A stretch of DNA of 64,000 nucleotides from Arenibacter algicola (GCF_018860365.1 NZ_JAHKPO010000013.1:124001-188000), one strand, 5' to 3'. Counted from the first letter of the stretch, positions 8,383 through 18,548 are shown. Translations and numbers: made by a program. Notes: generated from the sequence alone by a model not told the origin.

Positions 8383-11316
8383 ATGAAAAATACTACGTTC
8401 TCCCACCTGCCCATTATCTTGTTTTTGATAGTTGTTAATTTCTCATGTGAGCGTAAATCAAACTATGATCGACCAATAGATACTTGGGTGTTTAGATCGG
8501 TTATGGATAAACAGCCAAGGATGTTGACGGTTGCCCTGAATAAGGATTTGTATACCTGTTACAACCTACAGTCCGGAAATTTATACAAAGTGTGGAAAGG
8601 CGGGGTTAATTATGAGGGAGCCGTATATACTACAGCACACGGTATTCAGCCTACAAGTTTTGGTTTTGCCCATGTGCAGGATGATTCCCAACAAACTCAA
8701 TGGAGGATTAAAAGCCAAGAGGGGGTAGAAATTCCAAAAATCAATTATTTGGGTTATTCCATGATCAACGGTCAAGTAGGAATAAACCTTGAATTGATAT
8801 CAAAATCTGGAAAATCGGTTAAGATTCGTGAAATTCCGGAGTACGCTTTTGAAGAAGGTCGTTCGGGATTGGTTAGGACCTTTACTATTCTTGAAGGTTC
8901 GTCCAAAGACCTGATAGCCGTATTGAATTATGGTACTGACGATAAGTTGATATTTAAGGAAACCGTGAACGGGGCAAAAAGGAGTGAAAATAACAATGGG
9001 TTGGAGCTTGCCCAAAATACTGTAGTTAAGACGTATTTTAATCCTGTTCCGGCAGATTGGACAGCCCCAATTGCGGATGATTTAGGAATGATCGCCGTTG
9101 GAAGGAAAATAGTTGAAGGGGGCGATTGTAGTGCCTGTCATCTTCAAAACGAAAACTTGGTAGGTCCCGCATATGATTCCATTGCTAAGAGATATCCTTT
9201 TAATTGGGCCACTGTTGATGCCTTGGCGGATAAAGTTAGACTTGGCGGAACCGGGAATTGGGGCACTATCGCCATGTCGGCCCATCCTGATATATCTAGG
9301 TCCGAAGCACAGAATATGGCCTATTATATTTTGTCTTTGGATGGTGAGCCCGAACCCGAGGAAAGGGTTGTGGATATTGCATTGAATACACCCGACATCA
9401 CTTTTGCCTTGGACAATGAAGATCGAAGGGGTGGCGATAAAAAGGAAAAGCAGGCCGGAGCAGCAGTAAGTTTATATTTGGTAAATGACAGTGGGGATCT
9501 GTATGAAGACCTTACCAAGAACACCTTGCCAATATTAAACGGAATTGCACCTGCAATTCATTTACCCACTTCAGGGGTTTTGGGAGAAATCAATGAACAT
9601 TTCTATATGGAGTTTAAAGGGTTTATAAAATCTAATGAAAAGGTAAAAAAAACATTTAGACTAATAAGTGATGATGGTTCGGTATTGAAGCTTAATGGTT
9701 CCGAAATAATTGATAACAGAGGAGATCACGGTGCTGAGGCCGTAAACGCATCGGCGGTATTGGAAAAGGGGTGGAATGAATTCTTGTTGCAATTTCAACA
9801 AGGCGGTGGAGGTTACGGTCTTTCGCTTCAATGGTCTAATGATGGGGAGCAGTTTACAGTGGTCCCGGATTCAGTATTTTATCACGACAGCAGTGCTTTT
9901 CGAAAATTATTGCCTTATGTTTCAAAAAAGGCGAGTACGGTTCCTGGAGACCAAATGCCTTTGAATGCGGTCCACCCGTCTTTCGATATGTTTCAGGCCA
10001 AACCCTCGGAATTTCATCCAAGGATAGGCGGTATAGATTTTATAGACAAAGACAAAATGGTCATCTGTACCTGGGACGCCTCCGGCTCCGTGTACATTTT
10101 GAAAAATTACAATACCGAAGACCCTGAATCTATAGAAGTAAAGCAAATAGCCAAAGGTTTGGCCGAGCCTTTGGGAATTAAAATGGTAGATGGGGAACTA
10201 TATGTTCTGCAAAAACAGGAACTTACCAAATTGATAGATACCGATGGTGATGAGGTAATAGACGAATACCAAAAAGTTTGTGATTCCTGGAACGTTACCT
10301 CTCATTATCATGAATTTGCCTTTGGATTGGTCTATAAAGAGGGGAGTTTTTATGCCACCTTGGCAACAGATTTGGGCTCTGAATATAAAGAAGTAAAGGA
10401 TAGGGGAAAGGTAGTGAGAATTAGTAAGGATGGTAGTGAGGTTGAAGTGATAGCCGAAGGTTTTAGAACCCCCAATGGTATTGCAGAAGGACCCGATGGC
10501 GCTCTTTATGTGGCGGACAACCAGGGCAATTGGATACCCACCAGTAAGATTGTACGGGTGGAAAAGGGTAAATTTTATGGATTTAAACATGCTGATTGGG
10601 AGCGGGTAAAGGATTATAAGGAAGATCCTCCTTTGGTTTGGCTTCCACATGGCGAAATTAGCAATTCACCTAGTCAACCTGCCATTTTGAATATCGGACC
10701 GTATAAGGATCAAATGATTCACGGGGATGTTACCCACGGAGGCATTAAAAGGGTGTTTATTGATGAGGTTGACGGTGTAAAACAGGGTGCTGTCTTCCGT
10801 TTTATTCAGGGATTGGACGCCGGTATCAATAGGACGGTCTGGGGCCCTGATGGTAACCTGTATGCCGGCGGGGTGGGATCCGGTGGCAATTGGAGGCATG
10901 AGGGGCGACTTTGGTATGCCCTACATCGCTTTAAATACAATGAAAAAGCTACTTTTGAAATGTTGGCGGTCAGGGCGAAAAGCAACGGTATGGAAATTGA
11001 ATTTACTGAGCCGATAGCTTCTGATGAATTGGTGAATGCCGATGCTTTTGAGGTGCAACAATTTTATTATGAAGCAACGGAGGACTACGGTGGACCAAAA
11101 TTGGGTGTGGAAGGACTTCCAATTAAATTGGTGAACCTTTCTGCAGATAGGAAAAAAGTATTTTTGGAGATTGGCGGTATTAAAGAAAACAGGGTGGTAT
11201 ACATACACATAACAAAGCCTTTTAAAAGTGAAAATAACCTATCACTTTGGTCAACGGAAACTTGGTACACCATGACCCAAAAACCTATGGATAGCCCTGG
11301 AATTAAAAATCCTTAA
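8383..11316 (+). CDS. Large lipoprotein: cytochrome c, PA14-like and propeller dehydrogenase-like regions
   Basis: 977-residue exported protein with a lipoprotein signal (LFLIVVNFSCERKS), so it is probably anchored in the outer membrane or periplasm. Residues about 30-230 are a domain I do not recognise. A cytochrome c domain follows, with heme motif CSACH (Cys249, Cys252, His253) and a probable Met ligand in GTIAMSAHPDIS. A PA14-like beta domain covers about 355-510 (YMEFKGFIKSNEKVKKTFRLISDDGS). The rest resembles soluble glucose/sorbosone dehydrogenase or membrane-bound dehydrogenase propellers (GFRTPNGIAEGPDGALYVADNQGNW; RTVWGPDGNLYAGGVGSGG). The architecture suggests oxidation of a carbohydrate with electrons passed to the heme. 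The partner and substrate are inferred only. Confidence 0.82.
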   Translation: MKNTTFSHLPIILFLIVVNFSCERKSNYDRPIDTWVFRSVMDKQPRMLTVALNKDLYTCYNLQSGNLYKVWKGGVNYEGAVYTTAHGIQPTSFGFAHVQDDSQQTQWRIKSQEGVEIPKINYLGYSMINGQVGINLELISKSGKSVKIREIPEYAFEEGRSGLVRTFTILEGSSKDLIAVLNYGTDDKLIFKETVNGAKRSENNNGLELAQNTVVKTYFNPVPADWTAPIADDLGMIAVGRKIVEGGDCSACHLQNENLVGPAYDSIAKRYPFNWATVDALADKVRLGGTGNWGTIAMSAHPDISRSEAQNMAYYILSLDGEPEPEERVVDIALNTPDITFALDNEDRRGGDKKEKQAGAAVSLYLVNDSGDLYEDLTKNTLPILNGIAPAIHLPTSGVLGEINEHFYMEFKGFIKSNEKVKKTFRLISDDGSVLKLNGSEIIDNRGDHGAEAVNASAVLEKGWNEFLLQFQQGGGGYGLSLQWSNDGEQFTVVPDSVFYHDSSAFRKLLPYVSKKASTVPGDQMPLNAVHPSFDMFQAKPSEFHPRIGGIDFIDKDKMVICTWDASGSVYILKNYNTEDPESIEVKQIAKGLAEPLGIKMVDGELYVLQKQELTKLIDTDGDEVIDEYQKVCDSWNVTSHYHEFAFGLVYKEGSFYATLATDLGSEYKEVKDRGKVVRISKDGSEVEVIAEGFRTPNGIAEGPDGALYVADNQGNWIPTSKIVRVEKGKFYGFKHADWERVKDYKEDPPLVWLPHGEISNSPSQPAILNIGPYKDQMIHGDVTHGGIKRVFIDEVDGVKQGAVFRFIQGLDAGINRTVWGPDGNLYAGGVGSGGNWRHEGRLWYALHRFKYNEKATFEMLAVRAKSNGMEIEFTEPIASDELVNADAFEVQQFYYEATEDYGGPKLGVEGLPIKLVNLSADRKKVFLEIGGIKENRVVYIHITKPFKSENNLSLWSTETWYTMTQKPMDSPGIKNP

Positions 11317-11714
11317 ATCTTGGTGCCTTATAGTACCCAAGGATTTTAAGCCATTCATTGGGAGCTATTTGGCCCATACCCGGTGCAAGATCCGGTCAAT
11401 GGGTTTTTACTGTTGGTCCAAAGGATAATCCGTATAGATATTTAATGGATTCCTAATGGGTAGCACTTGTTAATTTTTTCTTTGGACAATCCTTAGGTAC
11501 GGGCCATAATGTAAGCTTCCAAAACATAGTTTCCTTAAAAAATCTAAGCCATGTTTCCAAGAACGATCCACTTGGAATAAGTGGTCCACTTTAATCATCC
11601 TTTCGTCCATAAGAAATTTTGATTTGGCTATTCGTTATATTAATGTTAGGAAATATGGTAAAACCCTACTTATGTACTATATTTGTAAACTATTTAGATT
11701 AAATCCAATTAAGA
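11317..11714. other. Intergenic region upstream of the suf operon
   Basis: A 398-bp stretch without a convincing gene. It contains a small inverted repeat CCACTT-GGAAT-AAGTGG (11568-11584) and, near its end, the TATATTTG promoter element of the suf operon. A 46-codon frame on the minus strand has no coding character. Confidence 0.5.
11678..11685 (+). promoter_or_regulatory. -7 promoter element of the suf operon
   Basis: TATATTTG matches the Bacteroidota TAnnTTTG element and lies 29 nt before the ATG of the first suf gene, leaving a leader of roughly 20 nt. A convincing -33 TTG was not found. An iron-sulfur-responsive repressor site could not be identified. Confidence 0.5.
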
Positions 11715-12044
11715 ATGATTAAAGTATCTGAAACAGCTAAGCAGAGGGTAATGGCCCTAATGGCCGAAGGAGGCTTTGATGCCAGCAAGGATTACGTGCG
11801 GGTAGGTGTTAAAAGCGGAGGTTGCAGTGGATTGTCCTATGAGCTAGATTTTGATAATAAGACCACGGAAACCGATAAAATTTTCGAGGATAACGCAGTG
11901 CGGATTGTAGTGGATAAAAAAAGTTTTCTTTATCTAGTTGGTACCGTACTGGAATATTCCGGGGGACTCAATGGCAAAGGATTTGTATTTAATAATCCCA
12001 ATGCCCAAAGGACTTGTGGATGTGGAGAGAGTTTCTCTCTTTAA
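11715..12044 (+). CDS. HesB/IscA/SufA-type iron-sulfur carrier
   Basis: 109-residue A-type carrier that receives Fe-S clusters from the SufBCD scaffold and passes them to apoproteins. The three conserved cysteines are present: one in VGVKSGGCSGLSYEL and two in the C-terminal CGCGESF. Length is typical. It is the first gene of the suf operon, 99 bp before sufB, as often seen in Bacteroidota. Whether it should be named sufA or iscA cannot be settled here. Confidence 0.93.
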   Translation: MIKVSETAKQRVMALMAEGGFDASKDYVRVGVKSGGCSGLSYELDFDNKTTETDKIFEDNAVRIVVDKKSFLYLVGTVLEYSGGLNGKGFVFNNPNAQRTCGCGESFSL

Positions 12045-12143
12045 GGGAGTAATGATGTAAAAGTATAAATGTACCAATGAGTACATTAGAGATGATAAGT
12101 AATTAACCAATTGTTACATTGAGCAATTGTTAAATTAGGAAGA

Positions 12144-13589
12144 ATGGCATATACAGAGGAAGAATTAAAGAAGGAACTGGAAACCAAAGAGTATGAATAT
12201 GGTTTCTACACAGATATTGAATCGGATACGTTTCCCATTGGTTTAAATGAGGAAATTGTAATAGCTATTTCCAAAAAGAAGGAAGAACCGGAATGGATGA
12301 CCCTGTGGCGTTTGGAATCCTTTAAAATCTGGAAGGAAATGGTGGAGCCCGAATGGGCCAATGTTAAATATAAAAAACCAGATTTTCAGGCTATTTCCTA
12401 TTATTCCGCACCTAATAAGAAACCGAAGTACGATAGTTTGGACGAGGTAGATCCGGAATTGCTGGACACTTTCAAAAAATTGGGTATTTCTTTGGACGAA
12501 CAGAAGAAATTAGCGGGAGTGGCTGTGGATATCGTAATGGATTCGGTATCGGTTGCTACCACCTTTAAGAAGACACTGGCCGAAAAGGGAATCATATTTT
12601 GTTCCATTTCAGAGGCCATTAAAGAGCACCCTGAACTGGTCAAAAAATATATAGGTTCTGTAGTTCCGCAAAAGGACAACTTTTATGCGGCCCTTAACTC
12701 AGCGGTTTTTTCCGATGGGTCTTTCTGTTATATCCCAAAAGGCGTTCGCTGCCCTATGGAACTTTCCACCTATTTTAGAATCAATCAGGCTGGAACCGGG
12801 CAGTTCGAAAGAACCCTTGTAATTGCTGATGAAGGAAGTTATGTAAGTTACTTGGAAGGATGTACCGCTCCTTCGCGTGATGAAAATCAATTGCATGCCG
12901 CAGTGGTGGAGTTGATTGCTTTGGATGACGCCGAAATTAAGTATTCAACTGTTCAAAACTGGTTCCCTGGAAATAAGGAGGGTCAAGGTGGTGTTTTCAA
13001 TTTTGTAACCAAAAGAGGATTGTGCGAAAAGAATGCAAAAATTTCTTGGACACAGGTCGAAACCGGTTCTGCAGTCACTTGGAAATATCCATCCTGTATT
13101 CTTAAAGGGGACAATTCCATTGGGGAATTCTATTCTATAGCCGTAACCAACAATTATCAACAGGCGGATACGGGAACCAAAATGATCCACTTAGGGAAAA
13201 ACACCAGGAGTACTATTATTTCCAAGGGTATCTCGGCCGGGAAGTCCCAAAACAGTTATCGTGGATTGGTACAGGTAAATAGTAGGGCGGATAATGCCAG
13301 AAACTTTTCCCAATGTGATTCCTTGCTAATGGGGAACGAATGTGGGGCACATACTTTTCCATATATAGAAGTAAAAAACAAGTCCGCACAAATAGAACAT
13401 GAGGCCACAACCAGTAAGATCGGCGAGGATCAGATATTCTATTGCAATCAACGGGGAATAGATACGGAAAAGGCAATTGCCTTGATCGTAAACGGTTTTA
13501 GTAAGGAAGTACTGAATAAATTGCCAATGGAATTTGCGGTGGAAGCCCAAAAATTATTGGAAATAAGTTTAGAAGGATCTGTAGGATAA
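12144..13589 (+). CDS. sufB: Fe-S cluster assembly protein SufB
   Basis: 481-residue scaffold subunit on which new Fe-S clusters are built in the SufBCD complex. The sequence is a full-length SufB: N-terminal helical part, then a beta-helix core with [71 protein letters not shown], and the C-terminal cluster region [19 protein letters not shown]. It is followed by sufC after a 146-bp spacer. Acts in the cytosol with SufC ATPase and SufD. Confidence 0.97.
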   Translation: MAYTEEELKKELETKEYEYGFYTDIESDTFPIGLNEEIVIAISKKKEEPEWMTLWRLESFKIWKEMVEPEWANVKYKKPDFQAISYYSAPNKKPKYDSLDEVDPELLDTFKKLGISLDEQKKLAGVAVDIVMDSVSVATTFKKTLAEKGIIFCSISEAIKEHPELVKKYIGSVVPQKDNFYAALNSAVFSDGSFCYIPKGVRCPMELSTYFRINQAGTGQFERTLVIADEGSYVSYLEGCTAPSRDENQLHAAVVELIALDDAEIKYSTVQNWFPGNKEGQGGVFNFVTKRGLCEKNAKISWTQVETGSAVTWKYPSCILKGDNSIGEFYSIAVTNNYQQADTGTKMIHLGKNTRSTIISKGISAGKSQNSYRGLVQVNSRADNARNFSQCDSLLMGNECGAHTFPYIEVKNKSAQIEHEATTSKIGEDQIFYCNQRGIDTEKAIALIVNGFSKEVLNKLPMEFAVEAQKLLEISLEGSVG

Positions 13590-13735
13590 AGGAAATAGTT
13601 TCTAAAGTCCTGTCTTCGTCAAGGAGGGGTCTTTAAGAAATTGTATAAACGCCACCGTTTCTTTAAACGTATAAAGAAGATTTTAATAAAATGCCGAAGG
13701 CGCCCAATTATTTAAAATAATTAGAATTAAGAACA

Positions 13736-14488
13736 ATGCTGAAAATTAACAACTTACACGCTAGAGTAGAGGATAAGGAGATATTAAAGGGAATAAACCT
13801 AACGGTGAATGCAGGGGAAGTACATGCCATTATGGGGCCAAACGGTTCAGGGAAAAGTACCTTGGCGGCCGTAATTGCCGGGAAGGAAGAATTTGAAGTT
13901 ACCGAAGGAGAGGTATTTTTGGAAGGTGAAAATTTAGAAGACACCTCACCTGAAGATAGGGCACATAAGGGAATATTTTTATCCTTTCAATATCCAGTGG
14001 AAATTCCGGGTGTTTCTGTGACCAACTTCATGAAAACAGCTATCAATGAGTCTAGAAAGGCTAAAGGACTGGAAGATATGCCAGCCAAGGATATGTTGAA
14101 ATTGATCCGTGAGAAGTCGGAAATGTTGGAAATTGACAGAAAATTTTTGTCACGCTCCCTTAATGAAGGCTTTTCCGGTGGGGAGAAAAAGCGAAACGAG
14201 ATTTTTCAAATGGCTATGTTGGAGCCTAAATTGGCCATTTTGGATGAAACGGATTCCGGTTTGGATATTGATGCCTTGCGTATTGTAGCCAATGGGGTCA
14301 ATAAATTAAAGAGTAAGGATAATGCCGTTATTGTAATTACTCACTACCAGCGTCTATTAGAATACATTGTACCTGATTTTGTACATGTATTACATAACGG
14401 AAAGATCGTTAAATCGGGCACTAAGGACCTTGCTTTGGAATTGGAAGAAAAAGGATACGATTGGTTGAAACAGGAAACTGTGATATAG
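13736..14488 (+). CDS. sufC: Fe-S assembly ATPase SufC
   Basis: 250-residue ABC-type ATPase that drives the SufBCD scaffold. Walker A is GPNGSGKST (about residues 35-43), the ABC signature is FSGGEKKRNEI, and Walker B is LAILDETDSGLDID, the last two in the SufC-specific form. The H-loop is VITHYQRLL. It is the usual length and sits between sufB and sufD, although here a foreign small gene separates it from sufD. Confidence 0.97.
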   Translation: MLKINNLHARVEDKEILKGINLTVNAGEVHAIMGPNGSGKSTLAAVIAGKEEFEVTEGEVFLEGENLEDTSPEDRAHKGIFLSFQYPVEIPGVSVTNFMKTAINESRKAKGLEDMPAKDMLKLIREKSEMLEIDRKFLSRSLNEGFSGGEKKRNEIFQMAMLEPKLAILDETDSGLDIDALRIVANGVNKLKSKDNAVIVITHYQRLLEYIVPDFVHVLHNGKIVKSGTKDLALELEEKGYDWLKQETVI

Positions 14489-14548
14489 TTTTAATGTTCA
14501 ATGTTGAAAGTTTAAAAGTCAAAATTGCATTCTGAATGTGTATTTGAG

Positions 14549-14911
14549 ATGGCCAAAATAAATTCGTTTGAAGAAATAAATGCTTGGAAAGAGAGTAGGG
14601 ATTTCAATAAGGCAATTTATGGTTTGACGAATAAGGGTGATTTTGAAAAAGATATTGATTTAAAGAGACAAATTAGGAGAGCTTCGGTATCTACAAGTTC
14701 CAATATTGCGGAAGGGTTTGAAAGAAATACAAATAAGGAATTTATTCACTTTCTATACATTTCAAAAGCCTCTGCGGGAGAGGTGAGATCGCAGTTGTAT
14801 TTAGCATTGGATTTGGGGTATATGGAGGAGAAGGAGTTTATTTTATTAAAGGAAAAAATTGAGAATATATCTAAAATGTTAAGTGGGTTTATTAAGTATT
14901 TGTCTAATTAG
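14549..14911 (+). CDS. Four-helix-bundle (23S rRNA intervening-sequence type) protein inserted in the suf operon
   Basis: 120-residue helical protein of the S23/IVS four-helix-bundle family: AWKESRDFNKAIYGLT near the start, LKRQIRRASVSTSSNIAEGFERNTNKEF in the middle (the RRASVSIPSNIAEG signature), then FLYISKASAGEVRSQLYLALDLGY. Family members occur inside 23S rRNA genes, next to diversity-generating retroelements and as scattered solo genes; their function is not settled. The start at ATG 14549 is preferred to a TTG at 14525. It sits in the same direction between sufC and sufD, with AT-rich flanks unlike the tight spacing expected in a suf operon, which suggests a later insertion. Confidence 0.88.
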   Translation: MAKINSFEEINAWKESRDFNKAIYGLTNKGDFEKDIDLKRQIRRASVSTSSNIAEGFERNTNKEFIHFLYISKASAGEVRSQLYLALDLGYMEEKEFILLKEKIENISKMLSGFIKYLSN

Positions 14912-14959
14912 ACAAGGCACTTTATAACATTTGACATTTAGACATTACAACTTGTAAAA

Positions 14960-16276
14960 ATGGATTTAAAAGAAAAATTGGTTTCCTCATTCTTGGCATT
15001 TGAAAACAGTGTGGATGTAGATCATCCGGTACACGATATACGTTCTGAGGCCATCAAGAATTTTGAGACAAAGGGTTTTCCCACTAAAAAGGAGGAGGCC
15101 TGGAAATATACTTCCCTAAATACGCTTCAAAAAATAGATTTCAGCATCTTTCCAAAAAAGGAAAGCATGTTGGAATACAGGGATGTAAAAAAGTACTTTC
15201 TACATGAAATAGACACCTTTAAAATTGTCTTTGTAGATGGGGTATATAGTTCTTTTTTGTCGGAGACTACCCATGATGGAGTGGATGTATGCCTAATGAG
15301 TTCGGCCTTGAACAAGCCCATGTACAAGCAAATAATAGATGTTTATTTTAATAAAATAGCATCCAAGGACGATTCGTTGACTACCTTGAATACAGCTTTT
15401 AGCAGGGAAGGGGCCTATATTTATATTCCCAAAAACAAGATTCCAAAAAAACCGATAGAAATTGTTCATTTTTCAACCGGGAATGAGGCCGCACTTTTGT
15501 TGCAGCCTAGAAATTTGATCATCGCAGAGGAAAATGCAGAAATGCAGATTATAGAGCGCCATCAGAGTCTAACGGCCAATGAGGTGTTTACCAACTCGGT
15601 AACCGAAATTTTTGCGGCCAAGAATGCCAATGTAGATTACTATAAGGTGCAGAACGATTTAACAACTTCCTCCTTGATAGACAATACTTATATAGATCAG
15701 AAAGACGGCAGTGTTGTAAAGGTTCATACCTTTTCCTTTGGGGGCAAATTAACCCGAAACAACCTTAATTTTTATCAAAATGGGGAACGTATAGATTCTA
15801 CCATGAAGGGGGTTACCATTATTGAGGAAAAACAACATGTGGATCACCATACCTTGGTGCATCATATACAGCCCAATTGTGAGAGCCATCAAGATTATAA
15901 AGGGATATATGGCGAAAATTCCACTGGCGTTTTCAACGGTAAGATTATTGTGGACAAAATTGCCCAAAAGACCAATGCCTTTCAACAGAACAATAATATT
16001 TTGGTAAGTGACAAGGCTACAATTAATACAAAACCTCAACTGGAGATTTTCGCAGACGATGTAAAATGTTCACATGGTTGTACCATTGGGCAATTGGATG
16101 AGGAGGCTTTATTTTACCTACAGTCTCGGGGAATTCCGAAAAAAGAAGCGCGGGCATTGCTTATGTACGCCTTTGCCAATAACGTTTTGGAAAGTGTACG
16201 AATTCCGGAATTAAAGGTTAGGATCAACAAATTAATTGCCAACAAATTGGGAGTTCGTTTAGGATTTGACCTTTAG
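14960..16276 (+). CDS. sufD: Fe-S cluster assembly protein SufD
   Basis: 438-residue SufB paralogue that completes the SufBC2D complex and is needed for iron entry. Visible marks: PTKKEEAWKYTSLNTL near the N-terminus, the beta-helix region, and the C-terminal core VDHHTLVHHIQPNCESHQDYKGIYG, GKIIVDKIAQKTNAFQQNNNIL and DDVKCSHGCTIGQLDEEALFYLQSRGI. All typical of SufD. It starts 48 bp after the inserted four-helix-bundle gene and is followed by sufS after 42 bp. Confidence 0.96.
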   Translation: MDLKEKLVSSFLAFENSVDVDHPVHDIRSEAIKNFETKGFPTKKEEAWKYTSLNTLQKIDFSIFPKKESMLEYRDVKKYFLHEIDTFKIVFVDGVYSSFLSETTHDGVDVCLMSSALNKPMYKQIIDVYFNKIASKDDSLTTLNTAFSREGAYIYIPKNKIPKKPIEIVHFSTGNEAALLLQPRNLIIAEENAEMQIIERHQSLTANEVFTNSVTEIFAAKNANVDYYKVQNDLTTSSLIDNTYIDQKDGSVVKVHTFSFGGKLTRNNLNFYQNGERIDSTMKGVTIIEEKQHVDHHTLVHHIQPNCESHQDYKGIYGENSTGVFNGKIIVDKIAQKTNAFQQNNNILVSDKATINTKPQLEIFADDVKCSHGCTIGQLDEEALFYLQSRGIPKKEARALLMYAFANNVLESVRIPELKVRINKLIANKLGVRLGFDL

Positions 16277-16318
16277 TAAGTTTCTATTCAACGTAATTTC
16301 CAGCATTGAATTTTTAAC

Positions 16319-17545
16319 ATGATACAAACTGTTTTCGATATATTGAGCATACGTAAGGACTTTCCTATCTTAAATAGGAAGGTAAACGGCTATCCCTTGG
16401 TATATCTGGATAATGCTGCTACGTCCCAGACCCCGCAAAAGGTTATAGATACCATTGTGGATTATTATAGCAACTACAATGCTAATATCCACAGAGGGGT
16501 TCATACACTGTCCCAAGAGGCAACGGACGTTTACGAACAAGCAAGGCAGAAAATACAAAAGCATTTTAATGCCGCTAAGTCCCAAGAAATTATTTTTACC
16601 TCCGGAACTACCCATGGTATAAACTTAGTAGCCAATGGTTTTACCACTTTATTGGAAAAAGGAGATGAAATTATAGTTTCCGCATTGGAACACCACTCCA
16701 ACATTGTGCCTTGGCAAATGCTCTGTGAACGTACTGGTGCTGTTTTAAAAGTGATTCCAATGAACTTGGAAGGCAAATTGGTTATGGAGGAATACCATAA
16801 ATTACTTTCCAACCGTACCAAACTGGTATTCTGCAACCATGTTTCAAATGCCTTGGGGACCATTAATCCAATAGAAAAAATTATAACAGCTGCACACAAT
16901 GTAGGTGCTGCCGTCTTAATAGATGGTGCTCAAGCGGCACCACATATAAAAGCGGATGTTCAGAAACTGGATGTAGATTTTTACGTTGTTTCGGCACATA
17001 AAATGTGTGGTCCCACTGGAGTAGGAATGCTTTACGGGAAGGAGGAGTGGCTAAATAAACTGCCACCTTACCAAGGAGGGGGTGAAATGATTGCAGAGGT
17101 AAGCTTTGAAAAAACTACCTATGCCGATCTTCCCCATAAGTTCGAGGCAGGTACCCCCAATATTTGTGGTGGTATTGCTTTTGGTGCTGCTCTGGATTAT
17201 ATGAACGCCATTGGATTTGATGCCATTGCCCAATACGAACACGAACTTTTGCAATATGCGACCCAAGAACTTCTGGCCATTGATGGATTAAGAATTTATG
17301 GAGATACCAAAGAAAAAACAGCCGTGATTTCCTTTAATATTGAAGGACTTCATCCTTATGATATTGGCAGTATATTGGATAAACTTGGTGTTGCTGTAAG
17401 AACAGGACATCATTGTGCCCAGCCCATCATGGATTTTTACAAAATTCCTGGTACTGTACGGGCAAGTTTTAGTTTCTACAATACCAAGGAAGAAGTAGAT
17501 ATATTGGTGTCTAGTGTAAGACGTGCAAAAACAATGCTGTCATAA
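16319..17545 (+). CDS. sufS: Cysteine desulfurase SufS
   Basis: 408-residue pyridoxal-phosphate enzyme that removes sulfur from cysteine as a persulfide for cluster assembly. Family features: YLDNAATSQTP at the start, IVSALEHHSNIVPWQ, DGAQAAPHIKADVQ, the PLP lysine in VVSAHKMCGPTGVG, and the active-site cysteine in RTGHHCAQPIMDFY near the C-terminus, in the class II (SufS/CsdA) context. It works with SufE, encoded 106 bp downstream. Confidence 0.97.
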   Translation: MIQTVFDILSIRKDFPILNRKVNGYPLVYLDNAATSQTPQKVIDTIVDYYSNYNANIHRGVHTLSQEATDVYEQARQKIQKHFNAAKSQEIIFTSGTTHGINLVANGFTTLLEKGDEIIVSALEHHSNIVPWQMLCERTGAVLKVIPMNLEGKLVMEEYHKLLSNRTKLVFCNHVSNALGTINPIEKIITAAHNVGAAVLIDGAQAAPHIKADVQKLDVDFYVVSAHKMCGPTGVGMLYGKEEWLNKLPPYQGGGEMIAEVSFEKTTYADLPHKFEAGTPNICGGIAFGAALDYMNAIGFDAIAQYEHELLQYATQELLAIDGLRIYGDTKEKTAVISFNIEGLHPYDIGSILDKLGVAVRTGHHCAQPIMDFYKIPGTVRASFSFYNTKEEVDILVSSVRRAKTMLS

Positions 17546-17651
17546 CTTCATTTAGTTAATTTTCAATCTTTTAAATAGTTGATATGCAAAATTACTTATT
17601 GTATTTTTGTTTCGAATTGTTACCATTATACAATGGGCACAAAATTTTGAT

Positions 17652-18074
17652 ATGAGTATAAAAGAAATACAGGAAGAGATAGTTGATGAATTCTCTATGT
17701 TTGAGGATTGGATGCAGCGCTATGAGTATATGATAGAGCTCGGAAAGTCACTGCCAATGATCAAGGAACAGTATAAGACCGACGACAATATTATTAAGGG
17801 CTGTCAGAGCAAGGTTTGGGTACATGCAGAACTGGAAGGTGATAGATTAGTTTTTACTGCGGATAGCGATGCCATTATTACAAAAGGTATCATTGCTATT
17901 TTGATCAGGGCTTTTAGTAACCAAAAACCTAAGGATATCATTGATGCAGATACCAGTTTTATAGATGAGATCGGATTAAAGGAGCATTTGTCACCTACGA
18001 GGGCAAATGGCCTGGTAAGTATGATCAAACAATTGAAATTGTATGCTGTGGCATACCAAACACAATTAAATTAA
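17652..18074 (+). CDS. sufE: Sulfur acceptor SufE
   Basis: 140-residue SufE that takes the persulfide from SufS and delivers it to SufB. The acceptor cysteine is in IIKGCQSKVWVHAEL; the N-terminal part has EEIVDEFSMFEDWMQRYEYMIELGKSLP, typical of the family. ATG 17652 is chosen over an in-frame start at 17607, which would add a non-family leader. Co-directional with sufS and the DUF59 gene. Confidence 0.95.
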   Translation: MSIKEIQEEIVDEFSMFEDWMQRYEYMIELGKSLPMIKEQYKTDDNIIKGCQSKVWVHAELEGDRLVFTADSDAIITKGIIAILIRAFSNQKPKDIIDADTSFIDEIGLKEHLSPTRANGLVSMIKQLKLYAVAYQTQLN

Positions 18075-18135
18075 TTGGTCCTGCCTCAAGGATTGTTGCA
18101 CTAACCCCTTTTGCAGGCCATAAATATTTAAAACA

Positions 18136-18468
18136 ATGAGTGAAGAAATAGAAACTATAGACACCCAGGAATTGGGAGAAAAAATAGTGAGGGTACTTAA
18201 AACAATTTATGACCCCGAAATACCTGTGGATATTTATGAATTAGGGTTAATTTATGATGTTTTCGTTAACGAGGACAATGAAGTTAAAATTCTAATGACC
18301 TTGACCTCACCTAACTGTCCGGTTGCCGAGTCGCTCCCAATGGAAGTGGAGGAAAAGGTAAAATCTATAGATGAGCTAAAAGATGTTGAGGTGGAAATTA
18401 CTTTTGATCCCCCTTGGACCCAGGAATTAATGAGTGAAGAAGCCAAATTGGAACTAGGGATGCTATAG
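18136..18468 (+). CDS. SUF-system DUF59 (MIP18/SufT-like) protein
   Basis: 110-residue protein of the DUF59/MIP18 family, used in Fe-S cluster maturation or delivery. The signature is KTIYDPEIPVDIYELGLIYDV followed by MTLTSPNCPVAESLPMEV, with the conserved cysteine, and ITFDPPWTQELMSEEAKLELGML at the end. Its place directly after sufE supports the role. The gene is often labelled SufT or PaaD-like, but the precise function in this group is inferred. Confidence 0.92.
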   Translation: MSEEIETIDTQELGEKIVRVLKTIYDPEIPVDIYELGLIYDVFVNEDNEVKILMTLTSPNCPVAESLPMEVEEKVKSIDELKDVEVEITFDPPWTQELMSEEAKLELGML

Positions 18469-18548
18469 TTTTGGCTTCCAGTGACACTTATTAATTATTG
18501 TAATATCTATTATGCCGATTGGATGTGATATTGTAAAACCGAAAATTT

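Noticed and set aside
11460..11610. 46-codon frame on the minus strand before the suf operon
   Set aside because: No start signal, no family resemblance, and composition like the surrounding spacer.
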